Numbered from the stretch's first letter, positions 49,100 through 57,984 are shown. The stretch is 64,000 bases of DNA from JBBDIP01 sp050260675 (GCA_050260675.1 JBLNCN010000005.1:372001-436000); one strand, 5' to 3'. The notes: generated by a model not told the origin, from the sequence alone. Program-made: numbers and translations.

Positions 49100-49128
49100 G
49101 CCCGCTGGGCTTCCTAGCGGGCATTTCT
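49100..49128 (+). terminator. Intrinsic terminator after rubrerythrin
   Basis: GCCCGCT (49100-49106) pairs with AGCGGGC (49116-49122), followed by ATTTCTTC. It is 46 bases past the rubrerythrin stop. Confidence 0.75.
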
Positions 49129-49219
49129 TCTGCGATCCTGTAGCCTGCCAGTATCATGCGAGTTTTGCAGTTGTCGATATATGAAACGGGGAGCCGAATC
49201 TGCCGGAACGGGGTCGGGC

Positions 49220-51697
49220 ATGAACGACGTCAGGTTATCATCCACAATACTGAGTCTCATACTTAGTACAATCATGTCGGGCATCTTCCTGTACTTGTGG
49301 GCCACCACCCGCAGGAGGCACCTCGGTTTTTGGACGGCTGCACTGGCAGCAAACGCCAGCATTCTCGTCTGCACCGCCCTTCGGGTCACTAGGCCGGACT
49401 TGGACGCATGGCTGCGACTTGCCATTGACTTCCTTGGCGGCGCCGCGTCGATACTGATATTCACGGGCACCATGGTTTTCGCCCAGGTGCAGGAAAGCCG
49501 TTACCGCCGGTACCTGCTCATCCCCGTTGCCACAATGGCATGGAGCGTCATTGCCAACCGCAGCGGCTTTGACCCCATGATTACGTCTGTCCCGGTGTTC
49601 GCGTTCGTGGGTATCTCGATAATGTCCGTCGGCGTGCTGTTTTTCTCTCTTCCCCACCTCTCCCGGTTAGGAGCCAGCCGCTACGCTGGCGTCTGCTTAT
49701 TCATCTGGGGTCTATTGAACGGCACCTATCCGCTATCGCTCCGGTATCACAACGTAAGCCCGCTCGGACACTACGGGGCCGCAGCTATGTCTCTCATGAG
49801 CGGTATGTTCCTGCTGGTCGTCTCCGTTGAGGAACAGAGGGAGCAGACCGAAAGCGATAGAGAGCGGCTGAAGGTAACGCTGTCCAGCATCGGCGATGCC
49901 GTCATTGCCGTGGACGCGAGCGCCCGGGTGACGCTTCTGAACCCGACGGCAGAGATACTGACCGGCTGGACCGAGAAGGAAGCAGAGGGCAGGCCCATCA
50001 CCGAGGTCTTCCGCGTGATCAACGAGGAGACCCTTGAGCCGGCAACCGACATCGTGGCCAAGGTCCTTTCCACAGGCGAGACCATCGGTCTCGCGAATCA
50101 CACGGCACTCCTGTCCCGCGACGGGATCGAGCGGTCCATCGCCGACAGCGCGGCCCCCATACATGGGCCCGACGGCTCCATTGAGGGTGTGATCCTGGTA
50201 TTCCGGGACGTGACCAATGAAAGGCGTCAGCAGCGCGCTCTCCGCGACAGCGAAGCCCGCTTCCGCTTGATAGCCGAGCACACCAGCGACATCATCTTCA
50301 GGCTGAAGCTCAAACCGGAGCTGAAGTTCGACTACTTGAGCCCCGGTGTGATACAAGTACTGGGCCACACTCCCGAAGAGGTATACGCCGACAGCTCTTT
50401 GCTTGCGAAAGCCCTTCTTCCAGAAGATCATGCCCTTGGAGAAGCGGTGCTGTCGGGGACCTATGGCTTCGAGAAGCCCTTCACCCTGCGCTGGAGGCGA
50501 GGGCGAGATACGGTGTGGACCGAACAACGCGCAGCGGGAGTCTACGATGCCGACGGGAACCTCGTCGCCATCGACGGCATCGCCCGTGACGTGACTGAGC
50601 AGAAGATCGTCGAGCAGCGGCTGAAGTACGTGAGCCTCCACGATCCTCTGACGGGCCTCTACAACAGAGCGTACTTTGAAGAAGAACTCCGCAGGCTGGA
50701 GCGCTCGTCGACCGACCGGCCCGTGAGCATCATCTCCGCCGACGTGAACGGCCTCAAGCTCATTAACGATACTATGGGACATAAGAAGGGGGACGACCTG
50801 CTCAGGGCCTTCGCCGGCGTTCTCACGGGGGCTTTCCTGAGCAACGGAATAGTGGCCAGGGTCGGCGGCGATGAGTTCGCGGTCATCCTCCGGCGCACCG
50901 GCGAGGAAGACGCAAGCAGAGCGCTGGGCAGGCTCGATAACGCCATCGCCCTCTACAACCAGACGGGCCCCGAGACGCCGCTATCGGTCTCAATGGGCTC
51001 GGCGACGGCCGGCGGGACCGAATCTTCCCTCGAGGAAACGTTTGCGCGGGCCGACAAGGCCATGTATACCGACAAGCTTCGCGCCGGCACCAGCGCGAAG
51101 TCCGGCATCGTGAAAGGCCTCCTCGCCGCCCTGGCCGCCAAGGACTTTGTGGCGGAAGGGCACGTCTCAAGAGTCACCCAGGTCGCGTGCGAGCTGGGGC
51201 AGGCCAGTGGCCTTACCAAAAAGGAGATGTCGGACCTGGCGCTTCTATCCGAAGTTCACGACCTGGGCAAAGTGGGGATTCCCGACCGCATCCTCTTCAA
51301 GCCGGGTCCCCTGACGCCGGAAGAACGGGAGGAAATGAAGCAGCACTCCTCCATAGGATTCAGGATAGCCAAGGCCTCTGTTGACCTCGCCCACGTGGCC
51401 AACCTCATCCTCCACCACCACGAGTGGTGGGACGGTTCCGGTTATCCCGCGGGACTGAAGGGCGAGGAGATCCCTCTGGAGTGCAGGATCCTGGCGATCG
51501 CCGACGCCTACGACGCCATGCGCTCAGATAGGCCCTACAAGAAAGCCCGGTCTCACGACTGGGCGGTGGCTGAGCTTAGGCGCTGCGCCGGCACGCAGTT
51601 CGACCCCGAACTAGTTGAGAGGTTCATCGCCGCGATGGGCGATGGCGCGGCAGCATCGGGCGACGCTGCCGCCGCGCTCCTCCGGTACGCCCCATGA
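49220..51697 (+). CDS. Membrane-bound PAS-PAS-GGDEF-HD-GYP signalling protein
   Basis: An 825-residue c-di-GMP-type protein. About seven membrane segments occupy residues 1-205 and could form the input domain. Two PAS modules follow (ends at VFRDVTNERRQQ and IARDVTEQKIVEQ). The GGDEF domain has an intact VARVGGDEF, and no RxxD inhibitory site stands before it (the segment is LSNG). The HD-GYP domain has EVHDLGKVGIPD and HHHEWWDGSGYPAGL. Both synthesis and hydrolysis of c-di-GMP look possible. ATG 49220 is preferred over 49181. Confidence 0.9.
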   Translation: MNDVRLSSTILSLILSTIMSGIFLYLWATTRRRHLGFWTAALAANASILVCTALRVTRPDLDAWLRLAIDFLGGAASILIFTGTMVFAQVQESRYRRYLLIPVATMAWSVIANRSGFDPMITSVPVFAFVGISIMSVGVLFFSLPHLSRLGASRYAGVCLFIWGLLNGTYPLSLRYHNVSPLGHYGAAAMSLMSGMFLLVVSVEEQREQTESDRERLKVTLSSIGDAVIAVDASARVTLLNPTAEILTGWTEKEAEGRPITEVFRVINEETLEPATDIVAKVLSTGETIGLANHTALLSRDGIERSIADSAAPIHGPDGSIEGVILVFRDVTNERRQQRALRDSEARFRLIAEHTSDIIFRLKLKPELKFDYLSPGVIQVLGHTPEEVYADSSLLAKALLPEDHALGEAVLSGTYGFEKPFTLRWRRGRDTVWTEQRAAGVYDADGNLVAIDGIARDVTEQKIVEQRLKYVSLHDPLTGLYNRAYFEEELRRLERSSTDRPVSIISADVNGLKLINDTMGHKKGDDLLRAFAGVLTGAFLSNGIVARVGGDEFAVILRRTGEEDASRALGRLDNAIALYNQTGPETPLSVSMGSATAGGTESSLEETFARADKAMYTDKLRAGTSAKSGIVKGLLAALAAKDFVAEGHVSRVTQVACELGQASGLTKKEMSDLALLSEVHDLGKVGIPDRILFKPGPLTPEEREEMKQHSSIGFRIAKASVDLAHVANLILHHHEWWDGSGYPAGLKGEEIPLECRILAIADAYDAMRSDRPYKKARSHDWAVAELRRCAGTQFDPELVERFIAAMGDGAAASGDAAAALLRYAP

Positions 51698-51752
51698 GCC
51701 GGTACGTCCCGTAGCGACAGGACGCTCCGTCCCTTCCCCGTTAGGCGCGCTC

Positions 51753-53678
51753 CTATTTGGTAGGATCCTGGGGTATGACCCGCACGCCTTCCACCGGTCT
51801 CTTGGCCATAGCCTTGTCCATCTTTCTGTCTTCCTTGCTGGTAAGCACGATCCGCAGATCGTAGTTGGGCAGGTCCGGGTACAGGTCTTCCCTCTTGCCC
51901 AGCATCTTGAGGCGCTTGTGATTGACGCTGTACCTCTGCCCTCGCACCAGGACGATCAGGTTGCCCTTATCGTCGGCCTCTCTGGCCACCCGCCCCTTCT
52001 CATTGAGGGAAGTCACGAACACCAGGTCACCCAGGAGATACTGCTTCTCCCTAGGCGGCGCCGGTTTCACTTCGACTTCTTTGACCGGGGGCGGGACGGA
52101 GACTTCTATGACCTCATCGGGAGGAGCGACCTCCGAAGAGGTCGGGATGGCCTCTGATTGGCTGGCCATGGCCCTTGCCCTCTCGACGATCTCGGCCGGG
52201 ATACCCAACCTCTCTGCCACAACTATCCCCTGGCTCTTCCCTGACCGCCCTATCTGCAGACGGTACAGCGGGCGCAGCGTCTCCTCATCAAACTCCACGC
52301 ACCCGTTTATGAAGCCCTTGCGCCTCTCGGCATACGACTTCACGTCGCCGTAATGGGAGGTAGCCACAGTGACGCAACCTTGAGAATGCAGGTAATCCAG
52401 GATGCTGCACGCCAGCGCCGCCCCCTCCCGGGGGTCAGTACCGGTGCCTATCTCGTCCAGGAGGACCAAGGAACCGGGTCCAGCCAGACGCAGGATGCCG
52501 GATATGGTGCCCATGTGCGACGAGAACGTCGAGAGCGACTGCTGGATGCTCTGGTTGTCGCCGATATCCGCCAAGACCTGGGCAAACATCGGTAGTCTTG
52601 CGGAGACGGCAGGCACGTGAAGGCCCGACTGCGCCATGAGGCTCGATAGCCCCACTGTCTTTAGAAGCACGGTCTTGCCGCCTGTATTGGGTCCGGTGAC
52701 GACAAGCGTCCTGTACGGGCCTCCTACCGTCACGTCGACGGGGACCGCGGCCTTGCCGAGGAGCGGGTGCCTCACACCAATGAGTTCTATGGCGGGCCCT
52801 TCACCCATAAGTGGGGCTATCCCGTCGTTCTCCAGGCTGTGGCGGCCCTTGGCCATCGCGAAATCACATGCGGCCATAGTCTCGAGATTAACCCTGATCT
52901 TGTCTATGTCGGACACGACCATGGCCGTGAGCTCGCAGAGCACGCGATAGACCAATTCCTCTTCCTGGGCCTTCAGCTGCACCAGCTCGTTCACCAGGTT
53001 CGTGACCGCCGTGGGTTCGACGAATACGGTCTGCCCTGAAGAAGACGCTGCCACTACCGCGCCCGGCACCTTGGCTTTGTGGGACGCCTTGACGGGGATG
53101 ACGTACCTCCCGTTCTTCTGGGTCACGAACCCCTCGGAGATCGCCTCCCGAAGGCTCGCCGAACCCATGATGCTCTGGAGGCGCTCCTGCACCCGCGACT
53201 CGGTCTGCTTTATCGCGCGCCGCACTTTGCGGAGGTCATCGCTGGCGCTGTCGCTGACCCTCTCGCCGTCCACGGACATATCGATGGCCTGTATAAGTCC
53301 GGGAAGGTCCGCGACTGACTCGGCGTAGGAGGACAGCAGCGGCGTCTCCGCCTGCTTGCTACGCATGAACTTCTTGAACTTGGACGCGCCCCGCATGGTG
53401 TCGGCGATCCGGAGAAGATCCCCTGGAGCCAGGATCTGTCCCTTTTCAGCCAGGACCAGCGGCTCCTTGATGTCGTGGAGCCCGTAGATCGGCTGGGCGC
53501 CGCCCTCGGCCAGCACCCGGGCTTCAGTGGTCTCTTGAAGCATCACTCTGACCCGCCGGATGTCGGTGGACGGAGTGAGGTTTTCGCAGAGCGCTTTGCC
53601 GAGATTGCTCACGCATAGGCCGGCTACTTGCGCCTTGATTAGGTCATATTCGAGTATCTTGAAGGACGCTTCGTCCAT
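51753..53678 (-). CDS. MutS2-like ATPase lacking the Smr domain
   Basis: A 641-residue MutS-family protein. Walker A is VTGPNTGGKTVLL, Walker B LVLLDEIGTGTDPREG and the switch His lies in ATSHYGD. N-terminal core and lever helices precede (VRRAIKQTESRVQERL). A Pro/Glu-rich linker (about 530-560) leads to a KOW-like segment (YLLGDLVFVTSLNEKGRV), but the C-terminal Smr nuclease domain of ordinary MutS2 (about 780 residues) is absent. ATG 53678 has AGGGAGGATCC upstream. MutS2 proteins act in recombination control or ribosome rescue; without Smr, nicking is not expected. Confidence 0.88.
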   Translation of the reverse strand: MDEASFKILEYDLIKAQVAGLCVSNLGKALCENLTPSTDIRRVRVMLQETTEARVLAEGGAQPIYGLHDIKEPLVLAEKGQILAPGDLLRIADTMRGASKFKKFMRSKQAETPLLSSYAESVADLPGLIQAIDMSVDGERVSDSASDDLRKVRRAIKQTESRVQERLQSIMGSASLREAISEGFVTQKNGRYVIPVKASHKAKVPGAVVAASSSGQTVFVEPTAVTNLVNELVQLKAQEEELVYRVLCELTAMVVSDIDKIRVNLETMAACDFAMAKGRHSLENDGIAPLMGEGPAIELIGVRHPLLGKAAVPVDVTVGGPYRTLVVTGPNTGGKTVLLKTVGLSSLMAQSGLHVPAVSARLPMFAQVLADIGDNQSIQQSLSTFSSHMGTISGILRLAGPGSLVLLDEIGTGTDPREGAALACSILDYLHSQGCVTVATSHYGDVKSYAERRKGFINGCVEFDEETLRPLYRLQIGRSGKSQGIVVAERLGIPAEIVERARAMASQSEAIPTSSEVAPPDEVIEVSVPPPVKEVEVKPAPPREKQYLLGDLVFVTSLNEKGRVAREADDKGNLIVLVRGQRYSVNHKRLKMLGKREDLYPDLPNYDLRIVLTSKEDRKMDKAMAKRPVEGVRVIPQDPTK

Positions 53679-53734
53679 TGTCGGATCCTCCCTGCAATGC
53701 AAACGTAGAAAGACGTCTCAGTCTGCTTGGGGTT

Positions 53735-53865
53735 ATCTCAACGCTGCGGGGGGCGGCAATAGCGATGCTCGCCACTTACGTGGGCGGCGGCTTGCGGTGT
53801 GGTGGAGTCAACTGCTAACGAACCAGGAAGCTCCTGTTACGCAAGCACCGCTTTAGCGTTGAGAT
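53735..53865. repeat. 131-bp element bounded by an 11-bp inverted repeat, with nested hairpins
   Basis: ATCTCAACGCT (53735-53745) and AGCGTTGAGAT (53855-53865) are perfect inverted repeats. Inside, GCTTGCG (53790-53796) pairs with CGCAAGC (53840-53846), and CAGGA/TCCTG (53824-53836) closes a 3-base loop. It lies in the gap upstream of the mutS2-like gene. It could be a structured leader on either strand or a small mobile element. No target-site duplication was seen. The rest of the 53679-54010 gap holds nothing I recognise. Confidence 0.6.
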
Positions 53866-54010
53866 TGTAGGATACCGACATCAAATTCCCTCCGCGGGGC
53901 ATTCTATACGGTCGCGGAGCGGGAGTCAATGAAAACTGCTGAACACGGCCAGCGGTAGGCATGGAAAGCGTTGGGCCATGGCATGCGCTAACTACGAGCA
54001 CAGGGAGGGT

Positions 54011-55042
54011 CTACACGATGTACTGAATCACCGCTCCGGGTAACCGCTCTCGTATCTCGGTCTCGAAGAACTCCCTGACCTCTTCCACTGTCTCCTTGGG
54101 GTAGACATACTTCGTGTAACCGAACTGGCCGTGGACCAGCCTGCGGTCCCCCTCCTCCATGGGCAGGGTGGTGTTTGGAAACACCGAAAGAATGCTCTTC
54201 TTGGCGCGGGACGTGAACCGGTGAGTTATCACCTCGAACCCGATGCCGCGCCCGACCCCCTCTGTACCCCCAAGAGCGGACTTCACCTTGTCCAGAAGAT
54301 CCCTGTACTCGTCCTTCCACCCGTCAAAGATGATAACCGGCCCAATCATCAGGCCTGAATGGTATCCGTCGCCCGCCACTTTGGAGAGAGCCCAAAGGCG
54401 CCTCTCCAGTGGCGCTGTACCGTGCTCGTACCGGAGGACATGGGCGGCGTTCACGCTGAACCTCACGGTTGTCCTGCCACGATGATCGGCGCCCAAGATT
54501 GGCTCGATATCGGCAAACTTGGTGACAAACCTGAACCCCGAGTCCTCGAGCCCGCCGAAGAAGTCGATGGCCCTCCGCAGCGACCCCGTGATGTGCTCCA
54601 ACGGAAGCGGGTCCGAGGTAGCCGAGCCCTCGAAGAGGGTAACCTGTCCTTCGCGCTCCTGCACAAGGCGCTTTGCTTCAGCCAAGATCTCCTCTATGTT
54701 TGCGTAGACCCGTATGTAGGGGCGAGGGCCTAACGTGGTCTGCAGGTAGCAGTACTGGCACAGGCCCGGGCAACTGGTCACTAAGGGAAGCTGGTAGTGC
54801 GCCGAGGGACGGCAGGAGGAAAACCCCTTCTCCTTCCTCACGCGTACTACCAGCGTTTTCTTTGCCTCCGCGTACACCTGGGACGGATTCACACCCGGAA
54901 CGGCGGGCCGCTGTCCCCGCCTCATGACTGTGGCGAGAACCCCAAGATCCCGGAGCCTATTGCGAATCAGCTCACCCAGCGGATAAGAGAGCGCCGCTTC
55001 CTCGATGAAAGCCCTGGCGGGGACAAATCTTTGAGCGTCCAA
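54011..55042 (-). CDS. splB: Spore photoproduct lyase
   Basis: A 343-residue radical-SAM DNA repair enzyme that reverses the thymine dimer specific to UV-irradiated spores. The cluster motif CPGLCQYCYLQT has C91, C95 and C98, numbering identical to B. subtilis SplB, and Tyr97 and Tyr99 are present. The residue corresponding to the H-atom donor Cys141 is alanine here (GSATSDPLPLEH, Ala141). The C-terminal half (FRFVTKFADIEPIL, HRFTSRAKK) is normal. TTG 55042 has a weak ribosome binding site. A GNAT gene lies 33 bases upstream. Catalysis in the absence of Cys141 may be altered. Confidence 0.9.
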   Translation of the reverse strand: MDAQRFVPARAFIEEAALSYPLGELIRNRLRDLGVLATVMRRGQRPAVPGVNPSQVYAEAKKTLVVRVRKEKGFSSCRPSAHYQLPLVTSCPGLCQYCYLQTTLGPRPYIRVYANIEEILAEAKRLVQEREGQVTLFEGSATSDPLPLEHITGSLRRAIDFFGGLEDSGFRFVTKFADIEPILGADHRGRTTVRFSVNAAHVLRYEHGTAPLERRLWALSKVAGDGYHSGLMIGPVIIFDGWKDEYRDLLDKVKSALGGTEGVGRGIGFEVITHRFTSRAKKSILSVFPNTTLPMEEGDRRLVHGQFGYTKYVYPKETVEEVREFFETEIRERLPGAVIQYIV

Positions 55043-55075
55043 TCGGCATCACCGGTAGAAGTGTTCCCTTCCGCG

Positions 55076-55621
55076 TCACTTTGCGGCGCAGGCCTGCTCA
55101 AACTCTTCCCTGAAGACCTCCATGTAGATGACGTCCTCATATTGCCCTTGCTTCAATGTGTGCGCTTTCAGCCTGCCGACTTCCCGGAAGCCCAGTTTGG
55201 CATAGCTCTTCTGGGCCCTCATGTTGGAACCGAACACCGAGAGGTAGACCTTCCTGAGCCGCAGGTTCTCGAAGGCGTGCTTCAGCAGCACCCGGAGAGC
55301 ATCGGTCCCGTACCCTTTTCCCCAGTAGTCCTTTCGGCCGATGACTATCCCGGCTTCCGCCGTCCCGGAGGCAAAATCGATGCGATGCAGGCCGATTCCG
55401 CCCAGGTAGACGCCATCTTTAGTCTCGATCACCAACGCCTTGTCGGTCGGGTCCGCATCCTTGGCGCGTCGCTCTATCCACTGGGCCTCGGCCCCTCTCG
55501 ACAGCGGCCACAGTCCCACCAGGAGATGCCGGGTGACTTCGGGATCGTTGATCCAGGCCATCACATTGTCGAGGTCTGTGAGTTCGATCGCGCGAAGGTT
55601 CACTTTCTCTCCACGTAGCAT
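55076..55621 (-). CDS. GNAT N-acetyltransferase (RimJ/RimL-like)
   Basis: A 181-residue acetyltransferase. The acetyl-CoA motif is GKGYGTDALRVLLKHAF, and the sequence RKVYLSVFGSNMRAQKSYAKLGF is typical of the RimL subgroup (core NMRAQKSYAKLGF). ATG 55621 follows AAAAAGGAGGGAC. It precedes splB on the same strand by 33 bases. Its protein or small-molecule acceptor is unknown. Confidence 0.9.
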   Translation of the reverse strand: MLRGEKVNLRAIELTDLDNVMAWINDPEVTRHLLVGLWPLSRGAEAQWIERRAKDADPTDKALVIETKDGVYLGGIGLHRIDFASGTAEAGIVIGRKDYWGKGYGTDALRVLLKHAFENLRLRKVYLSVFGSNMRAQKSYAKLGFREVGRLKAHTLKQGQYEDVIYMEVFREEFEQACAAK

Positions 55622-55644
55622 CCGGAGTCCCTCCTTTTTCGGCG

Positions 55645-55650
55645 ATTATA
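55645..55650 (-). promoter_or_regulatory. Possible -10 box of the GNAT-splB unit
   Basis: On the minus strand TATAAT (55650 to 55645) lies 24 bases upstream of the GNAT start codon, preceded by GTG. No clear -35 is seen at 17 bases. Confidence 0.4.
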
Positions 55651-55697
55651 CACCGCCTGTATAGCCTTGGCCCTCTGCAATCTCCCGAAGCGTCTGA

Positions 55698-55703
55698 TAT
55701 GAT
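55698..55703 (+). promoter_or_regulatory. Possible extended -10 box of ftcD
   Basis: TGATATGAT gives an extended -10 (TATGAT with TGn) 30 bases before the ftcD ATG. It is back-to-back with the minus-strand box at 55645. The -35 region is weak. Confidence 0.4.
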
Positions 55704-55732
55704 AGCGAAGGTGCGGGAGGGATGCTGAGAAG

Positions 55733-57355
55733 ATGGCGCAGGATAGGTTGGTCGAATGTGTCCCCAACTTTAGCGAGGGCAGAAACCTCGAGGTTGTGCG
55801 GGACATAGTAAGCAATATCCCGAGGTGCGGCTGCGATCTCCTGGACGTGGAATCGGATCCGAGCCATAACCGGTCAGTAGTCACCTACATAGGAACCCCC
55901 GAGAACGTCGCAGAAGCCGCTTTCGCCTGCGCCAAGCGGGCCAGCGAGCTCATCGACATGGAGCGCCACAAAGGGGCCCATCCCAGGATAGGCGCAACCG
56001 ACGTAATCCCCTTTGTCCCTATCCAGGGGGTCACCATGGACGATTGCGTTGAGCTGGCGCGCCGGGTCGGAAGCAGAATCGCCAGGGAACTCGGGATCCC
56101 GGTCTATCTTTACGCTAGGGCGGCTCAGAGGCCGGATCGAGTCCTGCTGCCCGATATCAGGCAGGGCGAGTACGAGGGCCTGAAGGTTGCGATAGTGACT
56201 GATCCGGAGAGAGCCCCGGACTTCGGCCCCAGCAGGATGCACCCCACCGCGGGCGCTACCGTTGTGGGCGCTCGGCCGCCCCTCATCGCCTTTAACGTGA
56301 ATCTGGACACCGGAGATATCGTGAAGGCCCGGACCATAGCCCGTACGCTGCGGGAATCTGCTGGCGGCCTCCCCGCCGTCCAAGCCAAGGGAATCCTCAT
56401 CAAGGAGACAGGGGACGTCCAGGTCACGATGAACCTCCTGGACCACACCGTAACGTCCATGGAGACTGTGATGTCCAACCTCGAGGCGGCGGCGGAGCAA
56501 CTAGGAGCGAGGATCAAAGGATCCGAGATCATAGGTCTTCTGCCGCTTGACGCTCTCCTGGACGTCGCGGTGCACCGCCTTGGGATCAAAGGGTTCTCCA
56601 GGAGACAGATACTCGATTTGGTGGGCCAGTCGGCAGGCGGCGCAGGTTGCCAGGCAAACCACGAAAGCAGCGCCGCCGGAGCTGAGGCTCTCCGGACATC
56701 CAAAGAAACTAAGGAGGTCTACTACTTGGCAGATTTCAACCTCTCCCGCTTTATCGATGACCTGGCTGCCCCCACCGGAGCTCCCGGCGGCGGAGCTGCT
56801 TCAGCGGTCGCGGGCACCCTCGGGGCGGCCCTCATCCGCATGGTCGCCGGCAACACCCTCTCCAAGGCCAGGTTCACCGAGGGTCGCGAAAGGCTCGAGG
56901 AGATACGCAAGGCCGCGGAAGCATTGATCGGCGAGTTCCAGAACCTTACCCACAAGGACACCGAGGCCTATCTCCAGGTAGAGGCAGCCATGAAAATGCC
57001 CAGGGCCACCGACGAAGAGAAAGACGCAAGGCGCAAGGCGATGCAGGAAGCCTTCAAGGGCGCCTCGCTGACGCCTCTGGAGACGGTCGAAGCTGTCGTC
57101 AAAGCCATGGCTCTCCTCCCCGACCTCGCTGCCTACGGGAACCCCAACGCGGTGACCGACATGGCTGTCGGGGCGCTGCTCCTGGATGCGGCGCGACGCG
57201 GCGCCACGATGAACATCCAGATCAACCTGGGCTCCATCGCCGATGAGACGTTTGTCGCCGAAGCCAGAAAGAAAATCGCGGCCTCGCAGGCTGCTGCCGC
57301 CTCCTATCTGGATGCGGTCCAGACGGCGGTACGGAAGGCGGAGCTGGATTTCTAG
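55733..57355 (+). CDS. ftcD: Bifunctional glutamate formiminotransferase / formiminotetrahydrofolate cyclodeaminase
   Basis: A 540-residue fusion linking histidine degradation to folate one-carbon units. Residues 1-180 and 181-300 are the two formiminotransferase subdomains (VECVPNFSEGRN, HKGAHPRIGATDVIPFVP core HPRIGATDVIPF, RTLRESAGGLPAVQAKG core). After a linker near 310-330, the cyclodeaminase domain begins (FIDDLAAPTGAPGGGAASA) and runs to the end. ATG 55733 follows GGGAGGGATGCTGAG. No hut genes adjoin, and an intrinsic terminator follows 75 bases on. Confidence 0.93.
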   Translation: MAQDRLVECVPNFSEGRNLEVVRDIVSNIPRCGCDLLDVESDPSHNRSVVTYIGTPENVAEAAFACAKRASELIDMERHKGAHPRIGATDVIPFVPIQGVTMDDCVELARRVGSRIARELGIPVYLYARAAQRPDRVLLPDIRQGEYEGLKVAIVTDPERAPDFGPSRMHPTAGATVVGARPPLIAFNVNLDTGDIVKARTIARTLRESAGGLPAVQAKGILIKETGDVQVTMNLLDHTVTSMETVMSNLEAAAEQLGARIKGSEIIGLLPLDALLDVAVHRLGIKGFSRRQILDLVGQSAGGAGCQANHESSAAGAEALRTSKETKEVYYLADFNLSRFIDDLAAPTGAPGGGAASAVAGTLGAALIRMVAGNTLSKARFTEGRERLEEIRKAAEALIGEFQNLTHKDTEAYLQVEAAMKMPRATDEEKDARRKAMQEAFKGASLTPLETVEAVVKAMALLPDLAAYGNPNAVTDMAVGALLLDAARRGATMNIQINLGSIADETFVAEARKKIAASQAAAASYLDAVQTAVRKAELDF

Positions 57356-57429
57356 CTCGATAGCGATACTCTGCTAAGAGCAAAGCTCTACCGATAGCTG
57401 CACTCCAAGAGCGACACTCTGCTTCTGAT

Positions 57430-57457
57430 AGGCCCCCGTGAGGGGGCCCTTTCATTT
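57430..57457 (+). terminator. Intrinsic terminator after ftcD
   Basis: AGGCCCCC pairs with GGGGGCCCT around GTGA (57430-57449), followed by TTCATTTG. It separates ftcD from the cotJ operon. Confidence 0.85.
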
Positions 57458-57482
57458 GTGTAACCTCCACCGAGCCAGTTTA

Positions 57483-57491
57483 CATAAGATA
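57483..57491 (+). promoter_or_regulatory. Possible mother-cell sigma (SigE/SigK-like) -10 of the cotJ operon
   Basis: CATAAGATA matches the SigK -10 pattern CATAnnnTA, 43 bases before the cotJA start. cotJ is mother-cell expressed (SigE) in B. subtilis. No convincing -35 is visible, so this is tentative. Confidence 0.3.
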
Positions 57492-57533
57492 GGCCGTAAT
57501 TGACGGATTCCGTTATTTGAAGGAGGTCTCAAT

Positions 57534-57983
57534 ATGCTTAGGCCTTTCCCTCTCGGTCCAGGTTCCCGTTACCAACCGGGCCGAAACGTGGGGCGTGAGC
57601 CCGCAGCGCCTGTGCCGGGCGACGCGGCCCCGGTAGAGCAGCCGGCGGTCCAGCCCTGCGCAGAGACCGCCCCGCAATCTGCCGTCTGGTTCGGCCGGCC
57701 GTCGGGGCCCGGCCGTTCTCCCGGCTTCTGCCCACCGTTCGGTCCACGGCCGCAGCCACCGACCCCTGCTCCTCCCCCTCCCGGAACCATGCCGCCTCTG
57801 GCTCCAGGAGCGCTCCCTCCCCCTGTCCCCATAATGGAGCTGGCCGCGGCCTATGTTCCGTTCCAGCAGTTTGGCTGCATCTGGGGTCCCGGTGAAATAC
57901 AGGCCCCGGGCACGATTTTCCCTGAATTGGCCAGGACGCCGCCCCTCTACAGGTGGCCCCCCTGCACCGACGGGAGGTTATAG
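57534..57983 (+). CDS. cotJA: CotJA-like spore coat protein with proline-rich N-terminal extension
   Basis: The last 45 residues (LAAAYVPFQQFGCIW, GTIFPELARTPPLYR) match CotJA, a spore-coat-associated protein of about 80 residues in Bacillus. Here roughly 100 residues of Pro/Gly/Ala-rich low complexity precede it (for example PQPPTPAPPPPGTMPP). ATG 57534 follows AGGAGGTCTC, so the extension is translated. cotJB starts one base after its stop. Poly-proline regions in coat proteins may promote assembly or cross-linking. Confidence 0.88.
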   Translation: MLRPFPLGPGSRYQPGRNVGREPAAPVPGDAAPVEQPAVQPCAETAPQSAVWFGRPSGPGRSPGFCPPFGPRPQPPTPAPPPPGTMPPLAPGALPPPVPIMELAAAYVPFQQFGCIWGPGEIQAPGTIFPELARTPPLYRWPPCTDGRL

Positions 57984-57984
57984 C

